The notes: generated by a model not told the origin, from the letters alone. A stretch of DNA of 51,609 bases from Candidatus Nitrotoga sp. CP45 (GCA_003402375.1 QFXJ01000056.1:1-51609), one strand, 5' to 3'; numbered from the stretch's first letter, positions 19,193 to 27,846 are shown. Numbers and translations are program-made.

Positions 19193-21001
19193 ATGAGTAT
19201 AAGTAGCGCGGATTCTAACTTTTCAAACATGACAGACCTGCTTCGCTCGATTATCTCGCGAGTTTATGCGGAATCCCCCCATTTGCTGCACGTGTTGTAT
19301 GTATTGCAACGGCAGTTCCTGCATATTTCCGATGAAGCTATTCGCGAAGTTGCGGCACATCTTGACCTGCCGACCAGCCAAGTGGATGCGGTGGTCGAGT
19401 TTTATTCCTTCTTTCACAAAATCCCGCGCGGACGATACGATATTCTGTTCAGCAACTGCACCAGTTGCGGCTATTTGGCCAGGGGCGTGGATCTGATGGC
19501 TATGCTCGGTCAGCAGCTCGGTATTGTTGCCGACAATACGCGCGGCGATGGGCTGGTCAGCATGGGCCAGACTTCCTGCATCGGCATGTGCGACCATGGC
19601 GCGGCATTGCTGGTTAACGGCATGCCGATCGTCAGTCTGAATGCCGCCATGATAGCCCGCATCGCCGCTTTGGTTGAGGCAGAGACGCCGCTGGAGGATT
19701 GGCCAGCCGGGTGGTTCCAGGTCGACGACAATATTCGTGTCAGCGGCTTGTTGCTCAAAGATGATCTTTCAGCGGGTACGGGTTTGCGCGCGATGCTCAC
19801 GCATGGCGCCGCAGATACGTTAAGCGAGATTATCCAGTCGAATTTGCGCGGCCGGGGAGGTGCGGGGTTCAGTACCGGCATGAAGTGGCAGCTCTGCCGC
19901 GAAGCGCAGGGTGCCGCACACTACGTGGTATGCAATGCCGATGAAGGCGAGCCCGGCACATTCAAAGACCGCGTCTTATTGCACAGCTATGCCGATAGTT
20001 TGTTCGAGGGCATGACTGTATGTGCCTTTGCGGTCGGGGCAAAACAGGGCTACCTCTATCTGCGCGGCGAATATCGATACCTGCTGCCGCATCTGCAATC
20101 CGTATTGGCGCGCCGCCGCGAGCTGGGTTTGCTGGGTGTCGACATTCTCGGCCAGCCTGGTTTCAGTTTCGACATCGACATCGTGGTGGGCGCAGGCGCT
20201 TACATCTGCGGCGAGGAATCGGCGCTGATCGAATCTCTGGAAGGCAAACGCGGTATTCCGCGAGTGCGCCCACCATTCCCGGTGACACATGGCTATCGTG
20301 GTCAACCTACCGTCGTCAACAATGTCGAGACGTTTATCGCGGCTGCCCATATTGTGCTGCGCGGCAGTGCTTGGTTCAGGGCTGTGGGCACCGAGAAGTC
20401 GGCTGGCAGCAAGATTCTGAGCATCAGCGGTGACTTTGCTGCACCAGGTATTTATGAGTATCCGTTCGATGTCACTATCTGGCAGGTGCTGGACGACTGC
20501 GGGGCTAAAGATGCCCAGGCGGTACAAGTCGGCGGACCTTCAGGGACACTGATTAATAGCGCGGAATTCGATCGCAGGCTTGGCTTCGATGATTTGTCCA
20601 CGGGTGGTTCGCTAATGATTTTTAGTCAGGCTCGAGACCTGCTGGCGGTCATTGTTAATTTTGCGCACTTTTTCGCCCATGAGAGTTGCGGCTTTTGCAC
20701 CCCGTGTCGGGTAGGTACTGTGCTGCTCAAAAACGGTTTGGACAAGATCGCCGGCGGTCACGGCACGCGACATGATCTGGATGAAATGCAGCGCCTCGCC
20801 ACTCTGGTTAAATGCCGCTCTCATTGCGGACTGGGGCAGACCGCAGCGAACCCCATTCTGGATGGTTTGCAGCGTTTCCCGCAGGCGTTCGAGCAACGCT
20901 TGGTGCATCGCGACTTTGAGCCGCATTTCGATCTGGACGCAGCACTTGAGGAAGCGCGCCAGATCAGCCATCGCGATGATGCGGCAGCCCACATTGAATG
21001 A
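19193..21001 (+). CDS. hoxF: NAD-reducing hydrogenase diaphorase subunit HoxF
   Basis: A 602-residue fusion of a NuoE-like N-terminal domain and a NuoF-like domain, the length of Ralstonia HoxF. The NuoE part has cysteines 89, 92, 129 and 133 (CTSC and CIGMC). The NuoF part has RGRGGAGFSTGMKW and CNADEGEPGTFKDR for FMN/NAD binding, and GAGAYICGEESALIES. CGFCTPCRVGT with a later Cys in SHCGLG holds the [4Fe-4S] cluster. It exchanges electrons with NAD(H) in the group 3d [NiFe]-hydrogenase. ATG 19193 is weakly supported; Met 13 (19229) is an alternative. It heads the operon, 100 bases after the flavoprotein gene. Confidence 0.93.
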   Translation: MSISSADSNFSNMTDLLRSIISRVYAESPHLLHVLYVLQRQFLHISDEAIREVAAHLDLPTSQVDAVVEFYSFFHKIPRGRYDILFSNCTSCGYLARGVDLMAMLGQQLGIVADNTRGDGLVSMGQTSCIGMCDHGAALLVNGMPIVSLNAAMIARIAALVEAETPLEDWPAGWFQVDDNIRVSGLLLKDDLSAGTGLRAMLTHGAADTLSEIIQSNLRGRGGAGFSTGMKWQLCREAQGAAHYVVCNADEGEPGTFKDRVLLHSYADSLFEGMTVCAFAVGAKQGYLYLRGEYRYLLPHLQSVLARRRELGLLGVDILGQPGFSFDIDIVVGAGAYICGEESALIESLEGKRGIPRVRPPFPVTHGYRGQPTVVNNVETFIAAAHIVLRGSAWFRAVGTEKSAGSKILSISGDFAAPGIYEYPFDVTIWQVLDDCGAKDAQAVQVGGPSGTLINSAEFDRRLGFDDLSTGGSLMIFSQARDLLAVIVNFAHFFAHESCGFCTPCRVGTVLLKNGLDKIAGGHGTRHDLDEMQRLATLVKCRSHCGLGQTAANPILDGLQRFPQAFEQRLVHRDFEPHFDLDAALEEARQISHRDDAAAHIE

Positions 21002-21011
21002 GAGTGGCAAC

Positions 21012-21773
21012 ATGAGCACGGACACAAAACAAAACCCCATCGCTCAAAATACCATCACGATAGACGGGCAGGAGATTCCATTTTTGGCCGGACAGACCAT
21101 CATGGATGCGGCACTGGCAGCCGGTGTCTACATCCCGCATTTGTGCCATCGGCAGGGGCTCACGCCGCATGGCAGTTGCAAGCTTTGTGTGGTTGATACT
21201 GGTAGCGGGAGCGCATCGGCCTGCACCATGCCCGCCGTGGCCGGACAGCGGATCAGCAACAACACGCCGGCGCTGAACGAGGTGCGCAAGACCATCACGC
21301 AAATGTTGTTCATCGAAGGCAATCATATCTGCCCATCCTGCGAAAAGTGCGGCGACTGCACGCTGCAGGCAATGGCCTATCATCTGGGAATGCTGGACGG
21401 GCATTTTCCGCAGTTTTTCCAGCGCCGCGAAGTGGATGCCTCGCATCCGACCATCATGCTGGACCGCGACCGTTGCATACTGTGCGAGCTGTGCGTGCGC
21501 GCCAGCCGCGAAGTGGATGGCAAGAACGTGTTCGCGATTGCAGGGCGTGGAATCAATGCGCATCTGGTCGTGAATTCAGTGAGCGGCAAGCTGGTGGATA
21601 GCGATCTTGAAACCAGCGACATGGCGGCCCACATTTGTCCGGTAGGTGCGATCTTGATCAAGGAACATGGCTATGAAGTGCCGATCGGACAGCGCACCTT
21701 TGACCTGCACCAAGTCAGCGAGATTGGTTTGGAAAAAACCATCCCGACTAAAGTGAGGCAACCCGATGAGTAA
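21012..21773 (+). CDS. hoxU: NAD-reducing hydrogenase diaphorase subunit HoxU
   Basis: A 253-residue iron-sulfur subunit resembling the N-terminal part of NuoG. Cys45, 56, 59 and 71 (CHRQ...CKLC...C) hold a [2Fe-2S] cluster. HICPSCEKCGDC (His105 with Cys107, 110 and 116) provides the His-Cys3 [4Fe-4S] site. CILCELC with Cys209 in HICPVGA gives another [4Fe-4S] cluster. It wires HoxF to the hydrogenase half. ATG 21012 is chosen over an upstream in-frame start at 20772, which would lie inside hoxF; GAGTGGCAAC precedes it. The stop overlaps hoxY by eight bases. Confidence 0.92.
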   Translation: MSTDTKQNPIAQNTITIDGQEIPFLAGQTIMDAALAAGVYIPHLCHRQGLTPHGSCKLCVVDTGSGSASACTMPAVAGQRISNNTPALNEVRKTITQMLFIEGNHICPSCEKCGDCTLQAMAYHLGMLDGHFPQFFQRREVDASHPTIMLDRDRCILCELCVRASREVDGKNVFAIAGRGINAHLVVNSVSGKLVDSDLETSDMAAHICPVGAILIKEHGYEVPIGQRTFDLHQVSEIGLEKTIPTKVRQPDE

Positions 21774-22302
21774 AATCAGAATTGCCACCACCTCGCTGGC
21801 AGGTTGCTTCGGCTGCCATATGTCCTTTCTCGATATGGATGAACGACTGGTCGTCTTGCTGGAACATGTCGAGTTCAATCGCTCGCCGTTTACCGACATC
21901 AAGCATTGCGGACCTTGCGATATCGGCTTGATCGAAGGCGGAGTAAGTAACGTGGAAAATGTGCATGTGCTGCGCGAATTTCGCGATAACTGCAAGATAC
22001 TCATCGCGGTCGGAGCCTGCGCCATCAATGGCGGAGTGCCCGCAATGCGCAACCATTTCAATTTGCGCGAATGTCTGGAAGAAGCTTATGTCAATGGAGT
22101 AGGCGTGGAAAATCCACAGATCCCGAATGATGTGGAGCTGCCGCTGTTACTCGACAAAGTGCACCCTATTCATGATGTAGTACGCGTCGATTACTACCTG
22201 CCTGGCTGTCCGCCGTCGGCCGATGCGTTTCTCAAGATACTGGGCGATCTGCTAGCGGGTAAAGAGCCTTCGCTCCCCCATAACTTGCTGCATTACGATT
22301 AA
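21766..22302 (+). CDS. hoxY: [NiFe]-hydrogenase small subunit HoxY
   Basis: A 178-residue small subunit of the group 3 type, cytoplasmic and without the Tat signal of membrane-bound enzymes. LAGCFGCHMSFLDMD (Cys14 and Cys17), GACAINGGVPA and YLPGCPPSADAF supply the cysteines for the proximal [4Fe-4S] cluster. It carries electrons from the NiFe centre of HoxH to HoxU/HoxF. It overlaps hoxU by eight bases and is followed by hoxH after 12 bases, in the order hoxFUYH seen in Ralstonia. Confidence 0.93.
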   Translation: MSKIRIATTSLAGCFGCHMSFLDMDERLVVLLEHVEFNRSPFTDIKHCGPCDIGLIEGGVSNVENVHVLREFRDNCKILIAVGACAINGGVPAMRNHFNLRECLEEAYVNGVGVENPQIPNDVELPLLLDKVHPIHDVVRVDYYLPGCPPSADAFLKILGDLLAGKEPSLPHNLLHYD

Positions 22303-22314
22303 GGGAATACGGCT

Positions 22315-23814
22315 ATGGAACAGAACGCTGGACCCCCATCCGATATTTGTCCTCCACCCAATCTCAGGCGCATCGCCATTGACCCCGTCTCGCGTGTTGA
22401 GGGGCATGGCAAGATCACGCTACTGCTCGACGCGGACAACCATATTCATGAGGCACGTTTCCACATTGTCGAATTTCGAGGTTTCGAAAAATTCATCCAG
22501 GGGCGGCCCTACTGGGAAGTGCCGTTTATCGTTCAGCGGTTATGCGGGATCTGCCCGGTCAGCCATCAACTGGCGGCGGCCAAGGCGGTGGATCAGTTGG
22601 TCGGCGTGGAGCGGCTCACGCCCACGGCTGAGAAGCTGCGCCGCCTGCTACATTTTGGTCAGACCTTGCAATCGCATGCATTACATTTTTTTCATTTATC
22701 TTCTCCCGACTTGCTGTTCGGTTTTGGGAGCGACCCGGCGCAGCGCAACATCTTCGGCGTGCTGGAAAAATATCCCGATCTCGCGCTAAAAGGCGTGAAA
22801 CTGCGCAAGTACGGGCAACAGATCATCGCGGCGATCACCGGCAAGCGCATCCACGGCACCGCTACCGTACCGGGCGGCATGAACAAGCCGCTTACTATCA
22901 CCGAGCGCGATGCCTTGCTGGTCGATATTAAAAACATACTGGCCTGGAGCCAGGATGCGCTGGCACTGAACGAGCAGATTCATACCGCGCATCCCGAGCA
23001 TTACCGCTTCGCCACTATTCACAGTAACTTCCTGAGCGTGGTAGGTGGCGGCGGGGAGCTGGAGTTGTATCACGGCGGATTGCGCGCGCGTTCGGCGACG
23101 GGTGCGATGATTTTCGACCAGTACGACTATCGCGGCTTTCAGGACATCCTGCGCGAAGAAGTGCGCCCGTGGAGCTATATGAAATTTCCGTATTTGGTCG
23201 AGCTGGGTAAGGAGCAAGGCTGGTACCGTGTTGGTCCATTGGCGCGCGTGAACAACTGCGATTCCATTTCAACGCCTTTGGCGGAAGCCGCGCGCAAGCA
23301 CTTCAGGGAATTCGGCCAGGGCGGTTTCGTGCAAGACACGCTGGCCTACCACTGGGCGCGCATGATCGAAATTCTGTATTGCGCTGAATCGATTGAGGCG
23401 TTGCTGCATGATCCAGATATCACCGGCTCCAATCTGGCCGCAGATTTGGGCGAAAAGCGCAGTGTAGGGGTAGGCGTGATCGAAGCGCCGCGCGGGACAT
23501 TGTTCCATCATTATCAGATCGATGGGCAGGGACTGATTGTTAAGGCTAACCTGATCGTCTCGACTACCAGCAACAATCAGGCGATGAACGAATCGGTGCG
23601 CTCGGTTGCCAATGAATATCTGGAAGGCCGCGAGATCACCGAAGGCTTGCTAAACCATCTGGAAGTCGCGGTGCGCGCCTACGATCCCTGCTTGTCCTGC
23701 GCCACTCATGCCTTGGGCAAGATGCCGTTGCAGGTGGAGTTGCTTGATGCCGACGGTATGCTGCTTGATCGGCTGGCCAAGGGTAGCAATGGCGTGATCG
23801 AACGAACGGTTTGA
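22315..23814 (+). CDS. hoxH: [NiFe]-hydrogenase large subunit HoxH
   Basis: A 499-residue catalytic subunit. The N-terminal nickel-binding motif is RLCGICPVSH and the C-terminal one is DPCLSCATH; the four cysteines hold the Ni-Fe(CN)2CO site. Thirty-four residues follow the final His465, the usual C-terminal extension removed by the endopeptidase HoxW once the metal site is loaded. The motif forms fit group 3d bidirectional NAD-linked enzymes, which oxidise H2 with NAD+ or evolve it in reverse. It is cytoplasmic. Its stop is immediately followed by hoxW. Confidence 0.95.
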   Translation: MEQNAGPPSDICPPPNLRRIAIDPVSRVEGHGKITLLLDADNHIHEARFHIVEFRGFEKFIQGRPYWEVPFIVQRLCGICPVSHQLAAAKAVDQLVGVERLTPTAEKLRRLLHFGQTLQSHALHFFHLSSPDLLFGFGSDPAQRNIFGVLEKYPDLALKGVKLRKYGQQIIAAITGKRIHGTATVPGGMNKPLTITERDALLVDIKNILAWSQDALALNEQIHTAHPEHYRFATIHSNFLSVVGGGGELELYHGGLRARSATGAMIFDQYDYRGFQDILREEVRPWSYMKFPYLVELGKEQGWYRVGPLARVNNCDSISTPLAEAARKHFREFGQGGFVQDTLAYHWARMIEILYCAESIEALLHDPDITGSNLAADLGEKRSVGVGVIEAPRGTLFHHYQIDGQGLIVKANLIVSTTSNNQAMNESVRSVANEYLEGREITEGLLNHLEVAVRAYDPCLSCATHALGKMPLQVELLDADGMLLDRLAKGSNGVIERTV

Positions 23815-23819
23815 GCAAT

Positions 23820-24311
23820 ATGGTAAAGCTGCTGCTGTTCGGATATGGTAATCCCGGGCGCGGAGACGATGCTCTCGGCCCGGAGTTGATCGGGCGCATT
23901 GCGCAATTGCATCTCGCCGGTGTCGAGTGTCAGAATGACATGCAACTGCAAGTCGAGCACGTCACTGACCTGGCTGCTTGTGACCGGGTATTGTTCATCG
24001 ATGCCGATATGTCCTGCGCGGAGCCTTGCGATTTTTCCGAAATTTCGGCCGAAAAAGATGGCAGCTATACCAGCCATGCGATGAGCCCGACAGCCTTGTT
24101 ATACGCATATCGACAAGTGTACGGGAAGGATGCACCACCGGCTTTTCTGTTGCGCATACGCGGCTACGATTTCGCGCTGGGCGATCCACTGACCGAACAA
24201 GCTGCGGCCAATCTGGATGCGGCAACAAGATTTGTTCATGAGCTGTGTATGGATGCAAATCTGCAACGTTGGCGGCGGTGCTTGGTGAACAAAGGAGATT
24301 CGGTTGCGTGA
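23820..24311 (+). CDS. hoxW: Hydrogenase maturation endopeptidase HoxW
   Basis: A 163-residue HybD-family protease beginning VKLLLFGYGNPGRGDDALGP, the conserved N-terminus of hydrogenase-processing enzymes. The metal-sensing acids are in GRGDDALGPEL and in LFIDADMS, and a His/Met-rich SHAMSPTALL block follows. It should clip the 34-residue tail of HoxH after nickel insertion. I use ATG 23820; a TTG at 23811 overlapping the hoxH stop would add three residues. A repeat element follows before hypA. There is no hoxI after it, unlike the Ralstonia operon. Confidence 0.85.
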   Translation: MVKLLLFGYGNPGRGDDALGPELIGRIAQLHLAGVECQNDMQLQVEHVTDLAACDRVLFIDADMSCAEPCDFSEISAEKDGSYTSHAMSPTALLYAYRQVYGKDAPPAFLLRIRGYDFALGDPLTEQAAANLDAATRFVHELCMDANLQRWRRCLVNKGDSVA

Positions 24312-24343
24312 ATCGATCATGGAGACGGATCATCTATTGATCT

Positions 24344-24432
24344 TAACTCCGTTCGGGCTGAGTTTGTCGAAGCCCATTCACCTTTCGACAGGCTCAAGAC
24401 GAACGGACTTCAAACATAATCTGGCCGAATCA
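24344..24432. repeat. REP-like palindromic repeat, copy 1
   Basis: An 89-base sequence whose core is an imperfect palindrome: CCGTTCGGGCTGAGTTTGTC pairs with GACAGGCTCAAGACGAACGG. It is followed by a shared tail ending ctggccgaatca. Copy 2 at 25730-25818 has the same length with four mismatches. The core is a widespread dispersed intergenic repeat in beta- and gammaproteobacteria. It lies between hoxW and hypA and may form a hairpin in the operon mRNA. Confidence 0.85.
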
Positions 24433-24439
24433 GTAAGTC

Positions 24440-24781
24440 ATGCATGAGATGTCGCTGGCCGAAAGCGTGCTGCAAATCATAGAGGATACAGCGCGCATGC
24501 AAGGATACACGCGGGTCAAAACAGTGTGGTTGGAGATCGGTCAGCTGGCTTGTGTGGAACAGGAGTCTCTGCGTTTTTGCTTCGATGTGGTGATGTGCGA
24601 CAGCATTGCCCATCAGGCGCGGCTAGAAATCACCGAGACGGCGGGGCAGGGGCGTTGTGCGAAATGCTCGATTGAAATGCCAATTGCTGCGCTTTATGAA
24701 GCTTGCCCTAAGTGCGGGAGCTATGAGATTCATGTAATCGGTGGCGACGAGATGCGGGTTAAAGAACTTGAGGTTGAATAG
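24440..24781 (+). CDS. hypA: Hydrogenase nickel incorporation protein HypA
   Basis: A 113-residue nickel chaperone. The N-terminus MHEMSLAESVLQ contains the Ni-binding Met-His, and the zinc site is formed by CAKC and CPKC. HypA works with HypB to deliver Ni2+ to the large-subunit precursor. Length and motifs are canonical. It begins eight bases after REP-like copy 1 and ends 12 bases before hypB. The duplicated hypA of the Ralstonia soluble-hydrogenase operon occupies the same place. Confidence 0.93.
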   Translation: MHEMSLAESVLQIIEDTARMQGYTRVKTVWLEIGQLACVEQESLRFCFDVVMCDSIAHQARLEITETAGQGRCAKCSIEMPIAALYEACPKCGSYEIHVIGGDEMRVKELEVE

Positions 24782-24793
24782 AAAGGTTTAGAT

Positions 24794-25687
24794 ATGTGTA
24801 CAACGTGTGGATGTGGAATCGGTCAGACGCTCATCGCAGGCCATGCGCTTAAACAGCCGCGCAAACCAGGTAAAGTTATGCGCTATCGGGTGCATGAGGA
24901 GGGTGCAGTACTTGCACATCCTCATACGCATCAACATGGTGTGTTGAATGGTGCGCTGGACTTTGGCGCAGGCGCGGCAGGCACGCATGCGCCGGGTATC
25001 AGCCAGTCCAGAATGGTCAAGATCGAGCGCGACATTCTTGCAAAAAATAATGATTACGCCGCCGAGAACCGTGACTATTTTTCTACCCACGGCATTTTTG
25101 CGCTCAATCTGGTCTCCAGTCCCGGTTCAGGCAAAACCACCTTGCTGGTAAAAACCATCGCAGCCCTGCATGGCGCGCTGCCAATTGTGGTGATCGAAGG
25201 CGACCAGCAAACCGACAACGATGCAGCACGTATCCGCGCCGCCGGTGCACCAGCCTTGCAAATCAACACTGGCAAAGGCTGCCATCTGGATGCGTACATG
25301 GTCGGTCAGGCCATGCAGCAACTGCCCTTGCAGGACAAGAGCCTGCTGCTGATAGAAAACGTCGGCAATCTGGTTTGTCCGGCCAGCTTTGATTTGGGCG
25401 AGGCGCACAAGGTCGTGATCCTCTCGGTGACCGAAGGCGAAGACAAGCCGCTCAAATATCCCGACATGTTCCGCGCCGCCGATTTGATGTTGCTGAACAA
25501 GTGCGATTTGTTGCCGTATCTGGAATTCGATGCCGGGCTTGCTGTTGATTATGCGCGCCGCATTAACCCAGCATTGAAAGTGATCCGAATTTCCGCCAGC
25601 AGTGGCGAGGGAATGACGGAATGGCTGGACTGGGTAGCATTGGGCTGCCGCAATGCAGCGCTCCGCAGAACCGAAAGTCCTGCTTGA
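24794..25687 (+). CDS. hypB: Hydrogenase maturation GTPase HypB
   Basis: A 297-residue GTPase. The N-terminal metal motif MCTTCGCG and a His-rich stretch (HPHTHQHG) suit nickel binding and storage. The GTPase core shows the P-loop [11 protein letters not shown], the DxxG-region [10 protein letters not shown] and the guanine-specificity motif LNKCDLL. It supplies energy for nickel insertion with HypA. The start follows AAAGG. The hypF-like frame opens inside its last 67 bases. Confidence 0.93.
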   Translation: MCTTCGCGIGQTLIAGHALKQPRKPGKVMRYRVHEEGAVLAHPHTHQHGVLNGALDFGAGAAGTHAPGISQSRMVKIERDILAKNNDYAAENRDYFSTHGIFALNLVSSPGSGKTTLLVKTIAALHGALPIVVIEGDQQTDNDAARIRAAGAPALQINTGKGCHLDAYMVGQAMQQLPLQDKSLLLIENVGNLVCPASFDLGEAHKVVILSVTEGEDKPLKYPDMFRAADLMLLNKCDLLPYLEFDAGLAVDYARRINPALKVIRISASSGEGMTEWLDWVALGCRNAALRRTESPA

Positions 25688-26901
25688 ATAAACCCATCGT
25701 CCTGCCATTGATCCGGCATGGTGAAATATTAATTCCGTTCGGGCTGAGCTTGTCGAAGCCCATTCACCTTTCGACAGGCTCAAGGCGAACGGACATCAAA
25801 CATAATCTGGCCGAATCAACAGTTTCCGGCCCACCGATATTGGCCTGCGGCGCATGGCTAAAAAATACTGTTTGCGTTACTCGCGGCAACCAAGCTTATG
25901 TCTCGCAGCTTATCGGTGATCTGGATAGTGCCGAAGCGAGGCTGATGCTGGAGCAAAGCGTAACGGATTTGTGTTCAGACCTTGATGTCCAACCTGAAGT
26001 CGTGGCGCACGATCTGCACCCCGATTTTTACAGTACGCAATTTGCGCAATCCTACGCCGCGCAGCGCGGATTACCGATAGTAGCGGTGCAACATCACCAT
26101 GCGCACATCGCCGCCCTATGTGCTGAACATGGTGTCATTCAGCCCGTGCTGGGATTGGCATTGGATGGCGTGGGGCTGGGTACTGATGGCATGCCGTGGG
26201 GCGGCGAACTGTTGCGCGTGGAGGGAGCGGATTTCCAGCGCCTGGGGCATTTGGCTCCACTCGCCATGCCGGGCGGCGACCGTGCCGCGCGCGAGCCGTG
26301 GCGCATGGCGGCGGCGGTGTTGTTTCAGTTGGGGCGTGGCGACGAGATTGCGCAGCGTTTCCCCAATCAGCCGGGGGCGAATACAGTGGCAACCATGCTG
26401 CAACGCGGCTTGAACTGTCCGGCCACCTCCAGTATGGGACGGTTGTTCGATGCCGCCGCAGGATTGCTAGGCGTGTGCGAGATTCAAACCTTTGAAGCCC
26501 AAGCCGCGATGGTGTTGCAGAATTTGGCGGAGAATTATGGCCAGATCGCGCCGCTGGCTGAAGGCTATTGGATCACTGATAATCGCGTGCTGGATTTTTC
26601 GCCGTTACTCGCCGTGCTAGCCGATTGCCGCGACGCTTCTTACGGCGCGACACTGTTCCATGCCACTCTTGCCGCAGGTCTGGCCGAGTGGGTGGAGCGT
26701 GCCGCCAGCGAGCACAACGTTACCTATATCGCGTTGGGCGGCGGCTGCTTTCATAATGACATTCTGTTACGCACCTTGTCTGACCGGCTTGCTAAGCATG
26801 ACCTGCAAGTGTTAACCGCGCAGCAAATGCAGCCCAACGACAGTGCGATTTCATTAGGTCAGGCGTGGGTCGCGCTGCAATCTATTAAACGAGGAATTTG
26901 A
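25621..26901 (+). CDS. hypF: HypF C-terminal (Kae1-like) domain protein, truncated form
   Basis: Residues from about 74 onward match the C-terminal carbamoyl-transfer domain of Hyp[36 protein letters not shown] (metal-binding His), [11 protein letters not shown] and [13 protein letters not shown]. The acylphosphatase, zinc-finger and YrdC-like domains that normally precede it are missing. Full HypF makes the CN ligand precursor from carbamoyl phosphate. A short HypF lacking N-terminal regions is known from Ralstonia alongside a full one. The start is uncertain: ATG 25621 overlaps hypB and reads through REP-like copy 2 (about residues 37-66), while TTG 25840 coincides with the domain edge. A complete hypF and hypCDE would have to be elsewhere. 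Confidence 0.75.
   Translation: MAGLGSIGLPQCSAPQNRKSCLNKPIVLPLIRHGEILIPFGLSLSKPIHLSTGSRRTDIKHNLAESTVSGPPILACGAWLKNTVCVTRGNQAYVSQLIGDLDSAEARLMLEQSVTDLCSDLDVQPEVVAHDLHPDFYSTQFAQSYAAQRGLPIVAVQHHHAHIAALCAEHGVIQPVLGLALDGVGLGTDGMPWGGELLRVEGADFQRLGHLAPLAMPGGDRAAREPWRMAAAVLFQLGRGDEIAQRFPNQPGANTVATMLQRGLNCPATSSMGRLFDAAAGLLGVCEIQTFEAQAAMVLQNLAENYGQIAPLAEGYWITDNRVLDFSPLLAVLADCRDASYGATLFHATLAAGLAEWVERAASEHNVTYIALGGGCFHNDILLRTLSDRLAKHDLQVLTAQQMQPNDSAISLGQAWVALQSIKRGI
25730..25818. repeat. REP-like palindromic repeat, copy 2
   Basis: This copy has the same length as copy 1 (24344-24432), the same orientation and four mismatches. It lies between the end of hypB and the recognisable HypF domain. The open frame of hypF runs through it, giving the peptide [15 protein letters not shown]. 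Direct repeats on both sides of hypA-hypB could support deletion or duplication of that segment by recombination. Confidence 0.85.
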
Positions 26902-26914
26902 ACTACTGTTAGCG

Positions 26915-27107
26915 GCAGAAAATAAAATTGGTGTGCGATCGCAGGTATTCTGATTTGACATGTCGAATATGTACACATAGTATGCAAACATGTACATAAA
27001 TGGAGGGATGTTATGAAAAAACTAACTTTAACTACCCTGCGCCAGCAAATTTTCAAGATCGCTGATGAGGTCTTGATGACAGGCCAGCCGGTTAGCATTG
27101 AACGCAA
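26915..27107. repeat. Inverted repeat, right arm (antitoxin 5' end and control region)
   Basis: This is the reverse complement of the left end of the window (1-198). It covers the region just after hypF, the promoter and operator, and the first 31 codons of the antitoxin gene. The two arms are not identical: point changes are spread through the promoter spacer and the distal part, so the duplication is not recent. Confidence 0.85.
26955..26997 (+). promoter_or_regulatory. Promoter and operator of the Phd/PIN toxin-antitoxin operon
   Basis: TTGACA (26955-26960), a 17-base spacer and TAGTAT (26978-26983) form a strong sigma-70 promoter. GACATGTC (26957-26964) overlaps the -35 box and ATGTACAT (26990-26997) follows the -10 box. 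Both are palindromes, likely sites for antitoxin binding and autorepression. The ribosome site GGAGGG follows at about 27003. Confidence 0.65.
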
Positions 27108-27255
27108 TGGCAAGGTGCTGTTGCTCTGTTCTGCAGTCGAGTTAAATAAATCGAAAAATTTAAAATTGAAACGCAGGAAACTGATCAGTGGTGACGCTGA
27201 ATCACTGCACACTGTGAAGGTCGGAGAATGGCACGAGTTGGAAAATCTGGCCTAG
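27013..27255 (+). CDS. Phd/YefM-type antitoxin
   Basis: An 80-residue antitoxin. MKKLTLTTLRQQIFKIADEVLMTGQPVSIERNGKVLLLCS is the typical N-terminal DNA-binding fold of the Phd/YefM family, and a charged, probably flexible tail (KLKRRKLISGD onward) would wrap the toxin. It overlaps the downstream PIN-toxin gene by 28 bases. The promoter contains palindromic sites expected for self-repression. A second, partial copy in opposite orientation lies at the left end of the window. Confidence 0.8.
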   Translation: MKKLTLTTLRQQIFKIADEVLMTGQPVSIERNGKVLLLCSAVELNKSKNLKLKRRKLISGDAESLHTVKVGEWHELENLA

Positions 27256-27626
27256 TTCATCTCGATACGCATATTGTTTGCTGGCTGTACGAAGGCCGCT
27301 CTGAATTGCTGACCCCGGTGGCATTACAGGCCATCGAATCTGGCTTGTTGCAGGTTTCTCCTGTGGTGCAACTCGAACTGGCCTATCTGCACGAAATTGG
27401 CCGAATCAGCCGCGAGGGCAGTTATGTGCTGGACACTCTGGCCAAGGACATAGGACTAAGTGTGGCGGATGTGTCGTTAGCACAAGTAATGAAAATGGCC
27501 GGTACGCTAACCTGGACGCGCGACCCATTCGATCGCATGATAGTTGCACATGCCATGGTTGCAGGTGTGGCACTGGTAAGTAAGGATCGCCTAATACGCA
27601 AGCATTGTGACAGAGCGATTTGGTAA
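27228..27626 (+). CDS. PIN-domain toxin (VapC family)
   Basis: A 132-residue PIN-domain protein. HLDTHIVCWLYEGR carries the first catalytic Asp, VVQLELAYL the Glu, TRDPFDRMIVAHA the central Asp residues, and ALVSKDRLI the last Asp. Members paired with Phd-type antitoxins act as RNA-cleaving toxins held in check by the cognate protein. ATG 27228 lies within the antitoxin gene, so translation is coupled; the PIN domain itself begins about ten residues in. The motifs look complete. Not related in detail to the VapC at 722-1156 apart from the shared fold. Confidence 0.8.
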   Translation: MARVGKSGLVHLDTHIVCWLYEGRSELLTPVALQAIESGLLQVSPVVQLELAYLHEIGRISREGSYVLDTLAKDIGLSVADVSLAQVMKMAGTLTWTRDPFDRMIVAHAMVAGVALVSKDRLIRKHCDRAIW

Positions 27627-27682
27627 GTCTCGGTTATGCCTGAATTCTCCATACTTGTTTCCGCCGCCGGTTCTAATGGCCG

Positions 27683-27775
27683 CATAGGTTGTGCGACAGC
27701 GAGCGTAGAGCGCAATCACCAACGGGTATTGCGCCGCTGGTGTAGTGCGCTACGTTACGCTTGTTGCACCCTATG
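27683..27775. repeat. Imperfect intergenic palindrome (REP-like)
   Basis: A 93-base stretch opens with CATAGGTTGTGC and closes with GTTGCACCCTATG. Internal arms include AGCGTAGAGCGCAAT against ATTGCGCCGC and GTGCGCTACGTTACGCT. It resembles the dispersed taggttgggtgcagcgtagc-type repeats of proteobacteria in a degenerate form. It lies between the PIN toxin and the transposase remnant, and I see no gene in 27627-27846. Confidence 0.55.
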
Positions 27776-27846
27776 AGCTGAGCGGAGACTGCTTCCTCAA
27801 TAATACCTTGTTGTAAGCATTGAACGAGAATTTTTCGGCGCACTAC

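Noticed and set aside
25127-25783. A 218-codon minus-strand frame over hypB
   Set aside because: Antisense to hypB; its N-terminal MSLSKG arises from the REP-like repeat and is a known type of artefact translation.
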